Assembly: GCF_000002235.5 (NCBI RefSeq)
Contig: NW_022145547.1
Span: 2,104,001 to 2,168,000 of the forward strand
Reading direction: 5' to 3'
Source: Strongylocentrotus purpuratus
Taxonomy: Eukaryota; Echinodermata; Echinoidea; Camarodonta; Strongylocentrotidae
DNA: 64,000 nt
The first letter of the stretch is position 1, and the number at the start of each line of letters is the position of its first letter. The notes beneath the pieces are model-generated. The model was not told the DNA's origin. It saw nothing but the letters and a program-made list of their open reading frames with translations, and made no database searches. Positions 49,501-55,168 of this stretch are shown here, piece after piece. The position numbers and the translations under genes are program-made.

Positions 49501-51590
49501 TCTAATGTGAGTCTTGTAAATCTGATCGAGATGTTACAAGGGTTACTACATTTGCACATATCATCGCTTGGGGATAATCTGTAATATTAGAATAACTATT
49601 TTTGCAGGAGAGGTGAACTATTATGACTAAAAGCATATAAAATAGATTTACATGCTATAGGGATAAACAAAAGTGGGAGTCTTGTGGAAAATCAATTCAG
49701 ACAGGCCATTTTCCCGATTCAAGACACATACGATTCAAGGGGTATGGCGAAGGGTCGATACGTTGGTCAATCCTAATAATGTAACTAGTGGTATAGTGCA
49801 GCATGTGTAGCACTACAGAATTCTTACTTTGCACATTAAAGCTCAGAAGTTTATTTTTAACAACTCGGAGGTGTTATGGGCGCAGGTCCATAGAAGACAA
49901 CTAGCTGGGTAATCCAGCACCAACGAAATTTGAAGTCAAAACGCATTTTCTAACCTTGTAAATCTTTTTTTGGTCTATACATAAGTTAGTATGGGATGAC
50001 AGACTATCTGTTTCAGATGTTGCATTATGTCATGTGTGAATTGAAGTTTTCACGATATCTATTGAACAAAAATACTTTTGTATATAATTTCCATATGTTT
50101 ACTGGGTATATAAGATAAAGCCAGATAAACATTCAAATGAGATATGTATGTTATTACCATCGATGAAAAACTCATACTAGGGACTTTTAGATTTGCACAA
50201 CAACAACGAGGATTGCTACGATCGACGTCCTTTGAATGCACTGCCTTGAATGGACGTCACACGTATCAGTCCACGCAAATCTAAAAGTCCCTAATATTAA
50301 GTACATATATGTAACTAATGTTTGATACAATTTCAGGTTCCAAATTCTTTAATATGAGGGTTAGTTTACGCAAATGAATTAGCAGGGTAAGAACTGGGGT
50401 GACAGACTTCAAAGCCACAGGGCTACCCATGGAAGATGTTCTTCTGTTCTACGTACATGAGAGTCTAGTTGAGCAGTCTAGTTCATCAAATGAACAAGCA
50501 AGTCAACTCATATCCTGCCATGAGACTGCTAGCGCGCTATTGTTATAGTTCTCTGTGCACGCGAGCGCGCTATCGATTGATTGCTACGTTCATGCTAGCG
50601 AGCCACCGCTACTCTGCTTTGTGCACGCTAGCAAGCATATGTAATAACAGTAATTGTTCATGCCCATTGCACCATGCTGAGTGCTTTTACAGCCCTATTG
50701 AAAGTACCATCGCGTGCATCAGATTATCGGCTTTGAATTACGCGTCTTTGTATACAACAGTCAGATTGGATTTTCTCGAGTAATTTAGCGATTTGTTTTT
50801 TGTAAAGATTTAAATAACACGCACTTGAACCAACCCTAAAATTAACTTGGCAAACAGGAGATTTTTGGCTGGCACAATAGAGATTAGCACTGTGGCACTA
50901 GGTGCATTGTATGGGTGGCAGCTTAAGAGCCAAGTCATACTCATCATTGTTAACTATCTTTAATCTATAGGCTTTTATTGTATTATAATGGCAGGTATCT
51001 GTTTGAGGAGTGTATTTTGGAAGCGCTAAGCGTATTCAGTTTTGTTTGCTCTTTATTCGTAATATTTTCACAATTTTATTGTACATTTGCTTATTCTATG
51101 CTATAATACCTGACGTTTTTTTAAGGTTCGATATTATATAAACTGCCTAGGGTTTCAAGTGTCAAAACCCTTATTTCCAGAATAAGTCGCGTGTAATAAG
51201 TATATATGTAAATCACTGTTCGTATTCCCAAAGTACATGCATGCATATAAGCTAAAATCATAATCTTATTTTTCTATTCTTTTATAGTCACATGATTGTA
51301 TATAGAAACGGCACGAGGACCGGCGTAAAAAAGGACGATTGACTTTTTTGAAAATTCTCAGGAATACCGCCCTTAAAAAGGAATCATATATATATATATA
51401 TATATGCGCGCATGACCATGATGACATTTCATAAACCATCGACTCAGTCGTGATCACCCCAATACGCAAACAATTACACACCAATATGGATATGAATGGA
51501 TGATAGCTACCTACCTTGTATCAATATCGGAAAGCAGACGAAAAGCAACAGAGTTGATAAAAACAGTTTCAGAACTTTGAATGTTGCCAT
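12723..51590 (-). CDS. Tie-family (TIE1/TEK-like) receptor without a kinase domain, 16 exons, 997 aa
   Basis: Sixteen exons join with consistent phases into 2994 coding bases. Order: signal peptide (1-25), Ig (26-129), cysteine-free Ig (130-221), five EGF modules (222-461), Ig (462-559), three FN3 domains (560-865), transmembrane helix (about 877-898), cytoplasmic tail (899-997). Tie identity rests on [16 protein letters not shown] and [11 protein letters not shown], which closely match vertebrate TEK, and on the Ig-Ig-EGF-Ig-FN3x3 order. Vertebrate Tie has three EGF modules and an intracellular kinase. Here the reading frame ends after seven tyrosine motifs, so signalling would need a recruited kinase. 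Angiopoietin-like ligand binding is inference. The ATG at 51590 has an AAAATGG context. A kinase-bearing splice form is not visible in the window. Confidence 0.9.
13083..13183. repeat. Alternating CA/CG tract (Z-DNA prone)
   Basis: About 100 bp of alternating purine-pyrimidine with CGCGCG blocks. It starts about 70 bp upstream, in the gene's direction, of the last exon's acceptor and reads as a GT/GC run in the pre-mRNA. Confidence 0.85.
13471..13576 (-). CDS. Receptor exon 15: transmembrane helix
   Basis: Donor gtaagtta below 13471, acceptor tgctaaag above 13576. It reads [13 protein letters not shown], then the hydrophobic [20 protein letters not shown], then YRR as stop-transfer. It joins exon 14 in phase 1 and exon 16 in phase 2. 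Confidence 0.9.
13771..13842. repeat. Poly-C/poly-A compound tract
   Basis: About 20 C followed by an A-rich run with scattered C, immediately beside a minus-strand LINE fragment. Confidence 0.85.
13846..14155 (-). mobile_element. LINE reverse-transcriptase fragment
   Basis: The minus strand encodes [15 protein letters not shown], then [11 protein letters not shown] and [20 protein letters not shown] is the RT active-site box, and W-F-x-x-N-x-x-x-x-x-P-D-K is the following RT motif. It is a different clade from the Tx1-like copies (CR1/Jockey-like). Truncated both ends, so a dead copy. Confidence 0.7.
14156..14564 (+). mobile_element. Chimeric MITE with tRNA-like core, copy 1, rearranged
   Basis: Same family as 34749-35250, opposite orientation. 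The right end keeps TATGAGCAACAGTG before TA. The middle holds a tRNA-like segment (TGGCAAAGCAATGG as A box, GATCAAAACC as weak B box). The left end carries an inverted duplicate of the terminal segment, so the copy has folded back on itself. Confidence 0.7.
14565..15131. other. Receptor intron, no recognised element
   Basis: AT-rich intron sequence with no coding or repeat signal that I could pair elsewhere. Confidence 0.5.
15132..15201 (-). CDS. Receptor exon 14: C-terminal half of FN3-3
   Basis: Acceptor tttgtcag, donor gtaagagc. It encodes [19 protein letters not shown] and TILS, the F and G strands of an FN3 fold, and continues exon 13 (NYTVQ) in phase 0. A 6.4-kb transposon lies in the intervening intron. 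Confidence 0.88.
16262..17650 (+). repeat. Internal direct repeat pair in the 6.4-kb element
   Basis: 16262-16430 and 17470-17650 share GAAGGATAACATCAAACAA, GATGACGCTCTTTTCATTTC and ACAAAAGAAAAGTTCGCTCT. The adjoining TGGCAGGATTTCACGC at 16804 and 17642 extends the match, with an insertion in the first copy. Confidence 0.75.
17240..17410 (+). mobile_element. tRNA-derived SINE fragment
   Basis: The head GCCCAGTGGTAGAGCAGAGC resembles a tRNA A-box region, and CTGGTTAGAAACC stands where the B box should be. The body (GTTCGGAGAGGATCTTAAAC, then CCGCCGGTCCC) resembles the body of 61815-61985. The tRNA fold is imperfect, so it is not a tRNA gene. Confidence 0.6.
18905..19095 (+). repeat. Dispersed repeat, copy 1
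   Basis: Matches the complement of 51885-52050: CACACATCTCAG, CTATGCCGGGGCTGTATTT, TCGAATGTTTCCAAGCATTG and TTTTGATAACCTTGTC occur in order in both. Unidentified family. Confidence 0.65.
19130..21490 (+). repeat. Tandem direct duplication inside the 6.4-kb element
   Basis: 19130-19890 and 20655-21490 share AGAAATATTCGAT, CCCGACAATACG, GTGTCAAAACAT, CAACGCCTACA and ACATGAATAACTAATGCG in order, about 1.5-1.6 kb apart, clearly diverged. No conserved ORF. Confidence 0.75.
21742..22490. other. Receptor intron, no recognised element
   Basis: No repeat or coding signal recognised. The same holds for 22730-23459, 23692-24291 and 24363-24866. Confidence 0.5.
22491..22729 (-). CDS. Receptor exon 13: N-terminal part of FN3-3
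   Basis: Acceptor cttctaatcag, donor gtatagat. It encodes [20 protein letters not shown], then [20 protein letters not shown], ending EINYTVQ: the A to E strands of FN3 with the conserved SW and Y-I-I-x-Y core. N-glycosylation sites NVT and NYT. Phase 1 in, phase 0 out. Confidence 0.9.
23460..23691 (-). CDS. Receptor exon 12: main part of FN3-2
   Basis: Acceptor taatgtttcag, donor gttggt. It reads [20 protein letters not shown], then [14 protein letters not shown] and [19 protein letters not shown]. Completes the FN3 fold begun in exon 11 (LEVTWE). Phase 0 in, phase 1 out. Confidence 0.9.
24292..24362 (-). CDS. Receptor exon 11: start of FN3-2
   Basis: A short 71-base exon, acceptor aaccttcag, donor gtatgaac. 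It reads [20 protein letters not shown] then VTWE, the A and B strands with the conserved Trp. Phase 1 in, phase 0 out. Confidence 0.85.
24867..25172 (-). CDS. Receptor exon 10: FN3-1
   Basis: Acceptor ttgttcag, donor gtaagtta. It encodes [20 protein letters not shown], then [20 protein letters not shown], and [18 protein letters not shown], a complete FN3 domain with the Trp, Leu and Tyr core. Phase 1 at both ends, so the module could shuffle as a unit. Confidence 0.92.
25173..25715. other. Receptor intron, no recognised element
   Basis: AT-rich intron between exon 10 and the MITE at 25716. Nothing recognised. Confidence 0.5.
25716..26206. mobile_element. Foldback MITE with about 155-bp arms
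   Basis: Left and right arms are inverted copies beginning ATTACTTTTGTTCTACCT, with GCTAAGCTCCACCCCTAAAA and GACATTGGTATGTCCCTTCC inside. The centre is about 180 bp. No ORF. It abuts the hairpin at 26221. Confidence 0.85.
26221..26392. repeat. Near-perfect hairpin, 172 bp
   Basis: The arms run from GTATTAATGACTGCTTTGAG to a centre near 26299 (GAGGCGTGCCGAG) and back to CAAAGCAGTCATTAATAC. Its outer bases match the hairpin at 32513-32675, while the inner stems differ. It lies about 130 bp beyond the recombinase ORF's 3' end. Confidence 0.85.
26421..26528. repeat. Short tandem repeat, about 29 bp unit
   Basis: About four copies of GTAGAACTCTGTAGAAAATA followed by ACTCAACTG or ACTCTATTT. It ends at the stop codon of the recombinase ORF. 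Confidence 0.85.
26521..27880 (-). mobile_element. Crypton-type tyrosine recombinase (DUF3504/KIAA1958-like), one frame change
   Basis: The minus strand starts at ATG 27880 ([10 protein letters not shown]). An N-terminal SAM-like core-binding region is followed by [19 protein letters not shown], with the first catalytic Arg, then [20 protein letters not shown]. The rest of the catalytic domain is in a second frame: [17 protein letters not shown] (HxxR box) and [13 protein letters not shown] (GH and the nucleophile Tyr). The frame changes once, near 27045, so this copy is probably inactive unless that is an assembly or indel error. The C-terminal tail has a direct repeat, [16 protein letters not shown] and [16 protein letters not shown]. 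Cryptons are DNA transposons moved by such recombinases. No RT accompanies it, which argues against DIRS. It sits in the intron between receptor exons 9 and 10. Confidence 0.85.
27929..28177. repeat. Inverted repeat upstream of the recombinase ORF
   Basis: The left arm (27929-27999) and right arm (28095-28177) share CCCCACGGGACATCTCGCCC and ATCGATCGAGAGATACC as complements, separated by about 95 bp. The right arm carries an extra segment of about 15 bp. It starts about 50 bp upstream of the recombinase ATG and could be a separate MITE or part of the recombinase element's leader. Confidence 0.8.
28615..28737. repeat. Imperfect TTG/GTT repeat
   Basis: Trinucleotide-like (GTT)n with interruptions in the receptor intron. 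Unremarkable apart from lying just past a candidate alternative terminal exon. Confidence 0.7.
28738..28891 (-). other. Candidate alternative 3' terminal exon of the receptor
   Basis: 74 bp after the Ig-3 exon's donor lies an acceptor cactttctttag, and the sequence continues the phase-1 frame for 32 codons ([13 protein letters not shown], then [19 protein letters not shown]) to TAA at 28794-28796. An AATAAA hexamer follows near 28740. Use of this exon would give a protein ending after the third Ig domain, with no FN3, membrane span or tail. Splice-site and frame evidence only; it could be chance. Confidence 0.3.
28966..29259 (-). CDS. Receptor exon 9: third Ig domain
   Basis: Acceptor ttcttgacag, donor gtgagcaa. 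It encodes [20 protein letters not shown], then [20 protein letters not shown] and [17 protein letters not shown]. It has the B-strand Cys, the D-x-G-x-Y-x-C F-strand motif and an NAT glycosylation site. Phase 1 at both ends. Confidence 0.93.
29260..29683. other. Receptor intron, no recognised element
   Basis: Plain intron up to the target duplication of the LINE at 29684. Confidence 0.5.
30749..31240 (-). mobile_element. Chimeric MITE with tRNA-like core, copy 2
   Basis: Inserted into the RT region of the LINE, with loss of the sequence that held YADD. It matches 34749-35250 along most of its length (CATTCTCAGATTTTATTGAA, GACAGTAATGAGGATTAATG). Left end degenerate, right end missing the last 20 bp. 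Confidence 0.75.
32113..32690. mobile_element. Insertion in the LINE carrying a hairpin
   Basis: LINE-coding homology stops near 32112 and resumes near 32690. The insert starts near CTTCTGATTGGTTGAAAATG and ends with a hairpin at 32513-32675. The hairpin's arms carry AACTCACAACCTGCTATGAC and its loop is CGGCGCAAGCG. The outer bases ATTGACTGCTTT and AAAGCAGTCAAT resemble those of the hairpin at 26221-26392. No ORF of note. Confidence 0.65.
33478..34009. other. Receptor intron, no recognised element
   Basis: Between the LINE and the next MITE. Nothing recognised. Confidence 0.5.
34010..34178. mobile_element. Palindromic MITE, second family member
   Basis: Almost a complete palindrome: ends GGCCCGAATTCACAAAGGAG and its complement, arms with GTTTGTCGACAAA and AAAACGCGT, centre near 34093. 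Same terminal family as 3563-3774, but with a different interior. Confidence 0.85.
34749..35250 (-). mobile_element. Chimeric MITE with tRNA-like core, best-preserved copy
   Basis: 502 bp with perfect 21-bp terminal inverted repeats starting CACTGTTGGTCATAATGG, flanked by TA on both sides (mariner-type target). On the minus strand the interior has GGGGCTAAGCAATGGCCTCG, resembling a tRNA A box and anticodon arm, then GGCATTAATCCTCATTACTG, shared with local SINE bodies. No transposase. Copies at 14156 and 30749. Confidence 0.85.
35380..35508 (-). CDS. Receptor exon 8: EGF module 5
   Basis: Acceptor tattttttcag, donor gtaattat. It encodes [20 protein letters not shown], then [13 protein letters not shown] and WFGPYCQ. 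An eight-cysteine EGF/laminin-type module. Phase 1 at both ends. Confidence 0.9.
36208..36366 (-). CDS. Receptor exon 7: EGF module 4
   Basis: Acceptor gcatcctcag, donor gtaaaata. It encodes [20 protein letters not shown], then [18 protein letters not shown]. The segment resembles the third EGF of vertebrate TEK (ACPSGYYGPDC...CHC). Its last third is unusual ([17 protein letters not shown]). Phase 1 at both ends. Confidence 0.9.
36865..36999 (-). CDS. Receptor exon 6: EGF module 3
   Basis: Acceptor ttctattacag, donor gtaagtca. It encodes [20 protein letters not shown], then [20 protein letters not shown] and GDSCQ. Phase 1 at both ends. Confidence 0.9.
37316..37477 (-). CDS. Receptor exon 5: EGF module 2 with Tie signature
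   Basis: Acceptor tttcttcttcag, donor gtaagtcc. It encodes [18 protein letters not shown], then [17 protein letters not shown] and [18 protein letters not shown] is identical to a stretch of vertebrate TEK, the strongest single identity mark for the Tie family. Phase 1 at both ends. Confidence 0.94.
38298..38432 (-). CDS. Receptor exon 4: EGF module 1
   Basis: Acceptor tttctcaaatag, donor gtaagtag. It encodes [20 protein letters not shown], then [20 protein letters not shown]. It follows the Ig exon's LIVR just as CEAQKWGPEC follows LIVR in vertebrate TEK. Phase 1 at both ends. Confidence 0.93.
39061..39336 (-). CDS. Receptor exon 3: second Ig-like domain, no cysteines
   Basis: Acceptor cttttaacag, donor gtatatta. 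It encodes [20 protein letters not shown], then [11 protein letters not shown] and [20 protein letters not shown], ending LYKLIVRE. The core Trp and D-x-G-x-Y are present, but both canonical cysteines are absent. NET glycosylation site. Phase 1 at both ends. Confidence 0.9.
39337..40660. other. Receptor intron, no recognised element
   Basis: No repeat or coding signal that I can identify. The shorter introns among exons 3-8 (35509-39060) are similarly plain. Confidence 0.5.
40661..40970. repeat. GTGGCGGATCC terminus plus polypurine tract
   Basis: GCAGTGGCGGATCCAGGGGG at 40661 is followed by a C-run and about 240 bases of AAAGGAG-type polypurine. The same GTGGCGGATC word recurs at 41280 and, inverted, near 44150. 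Confidence 0.6.
41279..44170. repeat. Higher-order satellite, 887-bp units, between GTGGCGGATC-like ends
   Basis: AACGCATGTGTCCAGACC starts at 41371, 42253 and 43140, giving periods of 882 and 887 bp. Each large unit holds four to five diverged subunits of about 180-210 bp, each with TTTATGGTCTCCATTGTGT, TTACGGGG, a C-run/A-run junction, CTCGCCGCTACGCGGCTCG and often a GACGATGCTCCGCATCGTC hairpin. The third large unit is shortened internally. Open frames here (ALLFMVSIV...SLTGF) are repeat shadows. It lies in receptor intron 2. Confidence 0.88.
44458..45017. mobile_element. 560-bp MITE with TA target duplication
   Basis: Inverted ends AAGGAATAGTTGAGTTCTG (left) and CAGAACTCAACTATTCCTT (right), both flanked by TA. 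AT-rich interior, no ORF. Confidence 0.88.
45018..45461. other. Receptor intron, no recognised element
   Basis: AT-rich, nothing recognised. Confidence 0.5.
45462..45773 (-). CDS. Receptor exon 2: first Ig-like domain
   Basis: Acceptor ggtattccag, donor gtaagttt. It encodes [20 protein letters not shown], then [20 protein letters not shown] and [21 protein letters not shown]-strand Cys (QCWG) and F-strand YxC (FYCEAS) make an Ig-like fold. Phase 1 at both ends. Confidence 0.88.
45859..46360 (+). mobile_element. 502-bp TA-flanked MITE, copy 1
   Basis: Ends AATGTAATACAAAGTTTTGG and CCAAAACTTTGTATTACCTT, with TA on both sides. The interior shares GGTAGCTGCGACCATG and GGAATAGCTAATCGGT with the inverse copy at 63041-63535. 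Confidence 0.88.
46786..47740 (+). repeat. Long dispersed repeat, copy 1
   Basis: Shares ordered blocks with 62846-64000: TACGCATATGTTCATA, GCCTGTACAGGGG, GGGTTATAAGCACATT, GCGAGCTTTGGGGGAAA and TTTAATGATGAGAGGAAA. The 3' part (47280-47740) is a degenerate tandem of AAAGGGGCACTTAT-like units. No ORF. Confidence 0.75.
47744..48105 (+). mobile_element. tRNA-derived SINE
   Basis: Head with A box TGGTCGAGTGG and B box GGTTCAAGTCC in a tRNA-like fold whose acceptor arms GTGTCGT and GCGGCAC pair, possibly His-derived. The body is followed by a LINE-like 3' segment (GTAAAGCGCATTGAGAGGG, GCGCTATATAAGGACG) and an ATTATAATAATA tail. Pol III transcription is expected for the family. Confidence 0.8.
48395..48690. 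repeat. Poly-G cluster with duplicated 35-bp leader
   Basis: CGCAACGACTCAGC followed by CCGCTGAATAAGCG occurs twice (48372 and 48475), each leading into a long G-run. Further G-runs at about 48610-48635 and 48655-48665. It ends with C-run then ACTGTGTACGCGCCTG, a word also found after the poly-G at 62770. Confidence 0.8.
48691..50176. other. Receptor intron 1, no recognised element
   Basis: No gene or clear repeat seen, apart from a short G-run near 49232. Confidence 0.5.
50177..50298. mobile_element. 120-bp palindromic MITE
   Basis: Inverted ends TAGGGACTTTTAGATTTGC and GCAAATCTAAAAGTCCCTA enclose about 80 bp. Confidence 0.75.
50299..51514. other. Receptor intron 1, no recognised element
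   Basis: Short AT run near 51390; otherwise nothing recognised. Confidence 0.5.
51515..51590 (-). CDS. Receptor exon 1: start codon and signal peptide
   Basis: ATG at 51590-51588 in context GAGAAAATGG (purine at -3, G at +4). It encodes [20 protein letters not shown] and PILIQ, a basic start plus hydrophobic core, then donor gtaggtag. The next in-frame upstream sequence offers no better start. Confidence 0.88.
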
Positions 51591-51885
51591 TTTCTCCAGT
51601 ATTCTCCGCAACATCCACATCTCACACTCGAATTCCAACACGTATTCTCAATCAGCTAGCAATCCGTATACGGTAGACTCTCACCCGACATTCAGTGTGA
51701 ATATCCACATACACCTTCCTATTCAGATGGCGTCTGTCTGTACCTCTTGTACCCGGAACTAAATCCATGATTATGTTAGTCTGTCATCAAGTCACTCACG
51801 ATAAAACTGATGACAGGGTAATCAAATCATAATTAATTTCAAAGAAATTGCATTGACCATTGAAGAGAAGGTTCATTACTTTAAA
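51591..51885 (-). promoter_or_regulatory. Presumed 5' UTR and proximal promoter of the receptor
   Basis: Immediately upstream of the receptor ATG on the minus strand. No TATA box is obvious and no transcription start can be placed from sequence alone. Confidence 0.3.
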
Positions 51886-52050
51886 AAAAACTAACTTTAT
51901 TGTCATTATTGCAAAGGTGAAACTTTGATTAGACAAGGTTATCAAAAATCAATGCTTGGAAACATTCGAATTAATGACTATTTTCAATTACAAATACAGC
52001 CCCGGCATAGTACCTGAAGAGCGCTCCGAACGCTCCTGAGATGTGTGCCA
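51885..52050 (-). repeat. Dispersed repeat, copy 2
   Basis: Complement of 18905-19095, lying a few hundred bases upstream of the receptor start. The two copies agree over about 160 bp with indels. Confidence 0.65.
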
Positions 52051-53100
52051 ATGTTTGAAGTAAATCGGACCAGTAATAAGAAAGTTATGAATGTTTGAAA
52101 TAAATGTACACTAGGTCTATGTATAAATAACTCTCTCGTTAGTCGTGTGCAAAAAGATATTATAAATGTTTGCTTTTCTCGTTAGTGCCTTCTACCTTCG
52201 GGCACTACTCAAAATAAATTATGGATATCAATATGTCCTTTAAAGAAATGAGGTCCTCCTGGGTCACAATTTTTTGTGTAAATTTGAATTTTAGTCATCT
52301 TGTGTGTTGGAACAAATGAAAAATGTTGTCGGCTACTACACCACGGAAACATGACCGATTAAACCAATTTGAAAAGCCCTTACCCCTAATAACAGGTGAT
52401 TACAACTTTCAAAAATTCATAACTTTCTCATTTTTGTCCTATTTCGTTCAAATTTTTACCAGTTTACTTTTCTGATTTGTTTAGCTTGTCTCTAGTCTAA
52501 GAGTACAGTTTGCTATCAAGGCTGGATATCCCTCTTAAAGGTACTACGTCCCATTTGCAGGCCAAAAATAATGAAAAAGGTTAAATTCCAACGGCATTTG
52601 AAAGACAATACTAATTTAGAACTTCCCTAAACAAAAGGGGGCTTGAAAATGTCTTTATGTGGGAAAATAACTATTATTAATTGTCGTAGCGACTTAGGAA
52701 CTATAAAGCCAGTAAGTAATAGTCTGATTTTTCAGACCATTGTACCGAATGGTCGTACGTTTTATGGTGCACAAAGATTCAATCAGTTTAATTATGGCCA
52801 ACAACAAGTGGGTTATTGATGTAGACAAATGATCATGTACCCTTTAAAGCTCAAGTTAAGTATGTTGTTACCAAAGAAGAAAAAAAGCCAGTCAGTCACT
52901 CAATAGTGTCTGACAGTGCAGTCAAGCAAGTAAACGGGTTTCCTTGCATAATTTGAATATTATAGGATACTGCTAACGTTTAAATTTAACAGATAGGACA
53001 TATAAGACATATTCATAATTCTTGCAAAGTTCTACAGAAGTTGATGTTGGTTGCAAAAGGGACATAGTATCTTTAAAGCTTGGTCAGAGAAAGAGGAAGG
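52051..53100. other. Intergenic, weak inverted repeat only
   Basis: AAGTTATGAATGTTTGAA near 52082 and its near-complement near 52410 suggest a decayed MITE. No gene recognised. Confidence 0.4.
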
Positions 53101-55168
53101 GTGGGAGGACCAAGCTTGAAGATATGGTTTTATTAGCCTTGCTTTATTCTCTTCATCTTTTAGTTTCTCGTATAGTAAACAAGCGACTTTCCAAACCCCT
53201 TCAATGCAAATAGAATCTGATTATTCTAGCCCTGATTTTCACACGCTGCCATGTTTTTGTAGTGTGGTATTTAGTGTGGTATTAATACAATCGCTTCATT
53301 GCTTCCCTACTGTTATTCAATTCATGTGATGTTTTCTCTCTTCGTTGAATGAAAATAACCCAAGCATGCCGTTGAAAATCAATCACTTTATAATGCTTTG
53401 AATAGTCAATAGAATAAAAATTGCTTCCAAATCTCTCTTTGTTATCATTACAATCATGCCCTTATGCATATGATTGGGTTACAACTTGTAATTGTGCTTT
53501 TACAGCGCATTTAATAACACAGAGAATCATGATTACCTTTAACATAATGAAACTGCTTAAAAACATTCAACCTATGACGGTCACCTTGTGTGTCATGAAA
53601 TATGCGAACATGACAATGAGATAAGGCTATTACGTAATGCGAGCATGATTTATTTAAGTTGCACAATAGGGTAGGCCTATTAAATTTTTCCTTGGTTAGA
53701 TTTTTCGAAAATATTTGCGATCGTGTTCTTTTAATCAAATCATGATGTACATACGATTTAATAGCTCATTTGACTGACTGACGTACGAATGCGTCAAGGG
53801 CCATGACATACTGCTTCCGTCAGGGAAACGCGTGGCTTGGGATGCGTCACCATGTGAGAGTGATACACATAACGTTAATAAAAAATGGGCAATGCAAACC
53901 TTTCTTTGGACATATTGACGTATACAGTGATTGCCTTTGCCAGCTTGAGTAGCGCAAGTAATGACGCAATCGAAAAGGAAAATCGATCTGAAAGGCATAA
54001 CAGTTAGTTCATATCCCGCTTTCCTGTAATATTGCCCGAAAAGCCTAAACCTAAATAGGCTACATGTACCAACTTTCCAAAGTCAAAATTTGAAAGCGAG
54101 CAAAAAAATAACTTTATACAAAATTATGTTGAAATGCTAATTTCATCATCTAGGTATAAATATAAGGGCATATATACGTATTACGTGGACATAAATCTTA
54201 CTATATGAGACGAGTCTGACCCAATGAAACGGTCAGAGATTATCATCTCAATGGAGTAATTCACTAATAGACGTTATAATGTTAAGCATACCAGGTCCTA
54301 TATAATATTCTCGTATTGGATCATAAATTGGGGGGGGGGGGGGGGTTCCCAACATGACAACATTCATTGAATGACTATTGAACAAACTAAAGGCCTAACA
54401 ACATGATATTGGATCATGAGGAACGAGGCGAAGCGATGCTGTTAGTTTTGGTTCTGACAACAAGTATTGAATGGAACTGTATCGTTCCGCTATATAGTGA
54501 CATACACTTGCAGGAACAATGTTCTATATATATAGGCATGCTTTTTGCTGAATTTTGGTGGAAAACTTGGAGAAAAAAACACTTCTATTCCAAAATAAAA
54601 TATGAAGTACAGTGTGTATGGGTTATTTAATATCTGCGCCACAGCTCACCACAGTGGACTGTGACACAGAATTTGCACCACTGCCCAAAGTGTAAACCTC
54701 TTTATATAGAACAAAATAATATCACAACAGTTTAGAAAACCCGAAGAAGTGTTGATGTGATTGTGGCTTCACGAAAACGGACTATAAGGATTAAGTCTGC
54801 TGACTACTGTAAACACGTTATCTTCCAATCAATCAAATTATGAGATTCAGGTATAATGCTTTTATTATCTCATGCAACAATATTGTCGCGGTAAGAGAAT
54901 TCAACGTATACTAACATAGGAAAGAAGAGAGGTAAAATCGCAAAACTCGGACCGGATTTCCTCAATAGTCATTATGTAAATACATCTCGCAAATCGAAAG
55001 CAAACATCCTGCAATTGAGTATTCATAACAGAGAGAGGAAAATAAAACCTAAGGGGAAAAAGAAAAGGGCAGACAAAAAATGGAAGTGAAGACGAAGAGA
55101 GAGAGTGAGAGAGAGAGAAAAAAAAAACAGAGAAGGAGAGGGAGAGAGAGAGAGAGAGAGAGAGAAAT
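53100..55168 (+). repeat. Duplicated block, copy A
   Basis: Matches 57242-61720 in order. Similarity is modest at 53100-53720 and very high from about 53960 (CATATCCCGCTTTCCTGTAA onward) to the GA tract at 55090. It lacks the two insertions present in copy B. No convincing gene. Confidence 0.85.
55090..55167. repeat. GA microsatellite
   Basis: Imperfect (GA)n at the junction between duplicated block A and LINE copy B. Confidence 0.9.
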
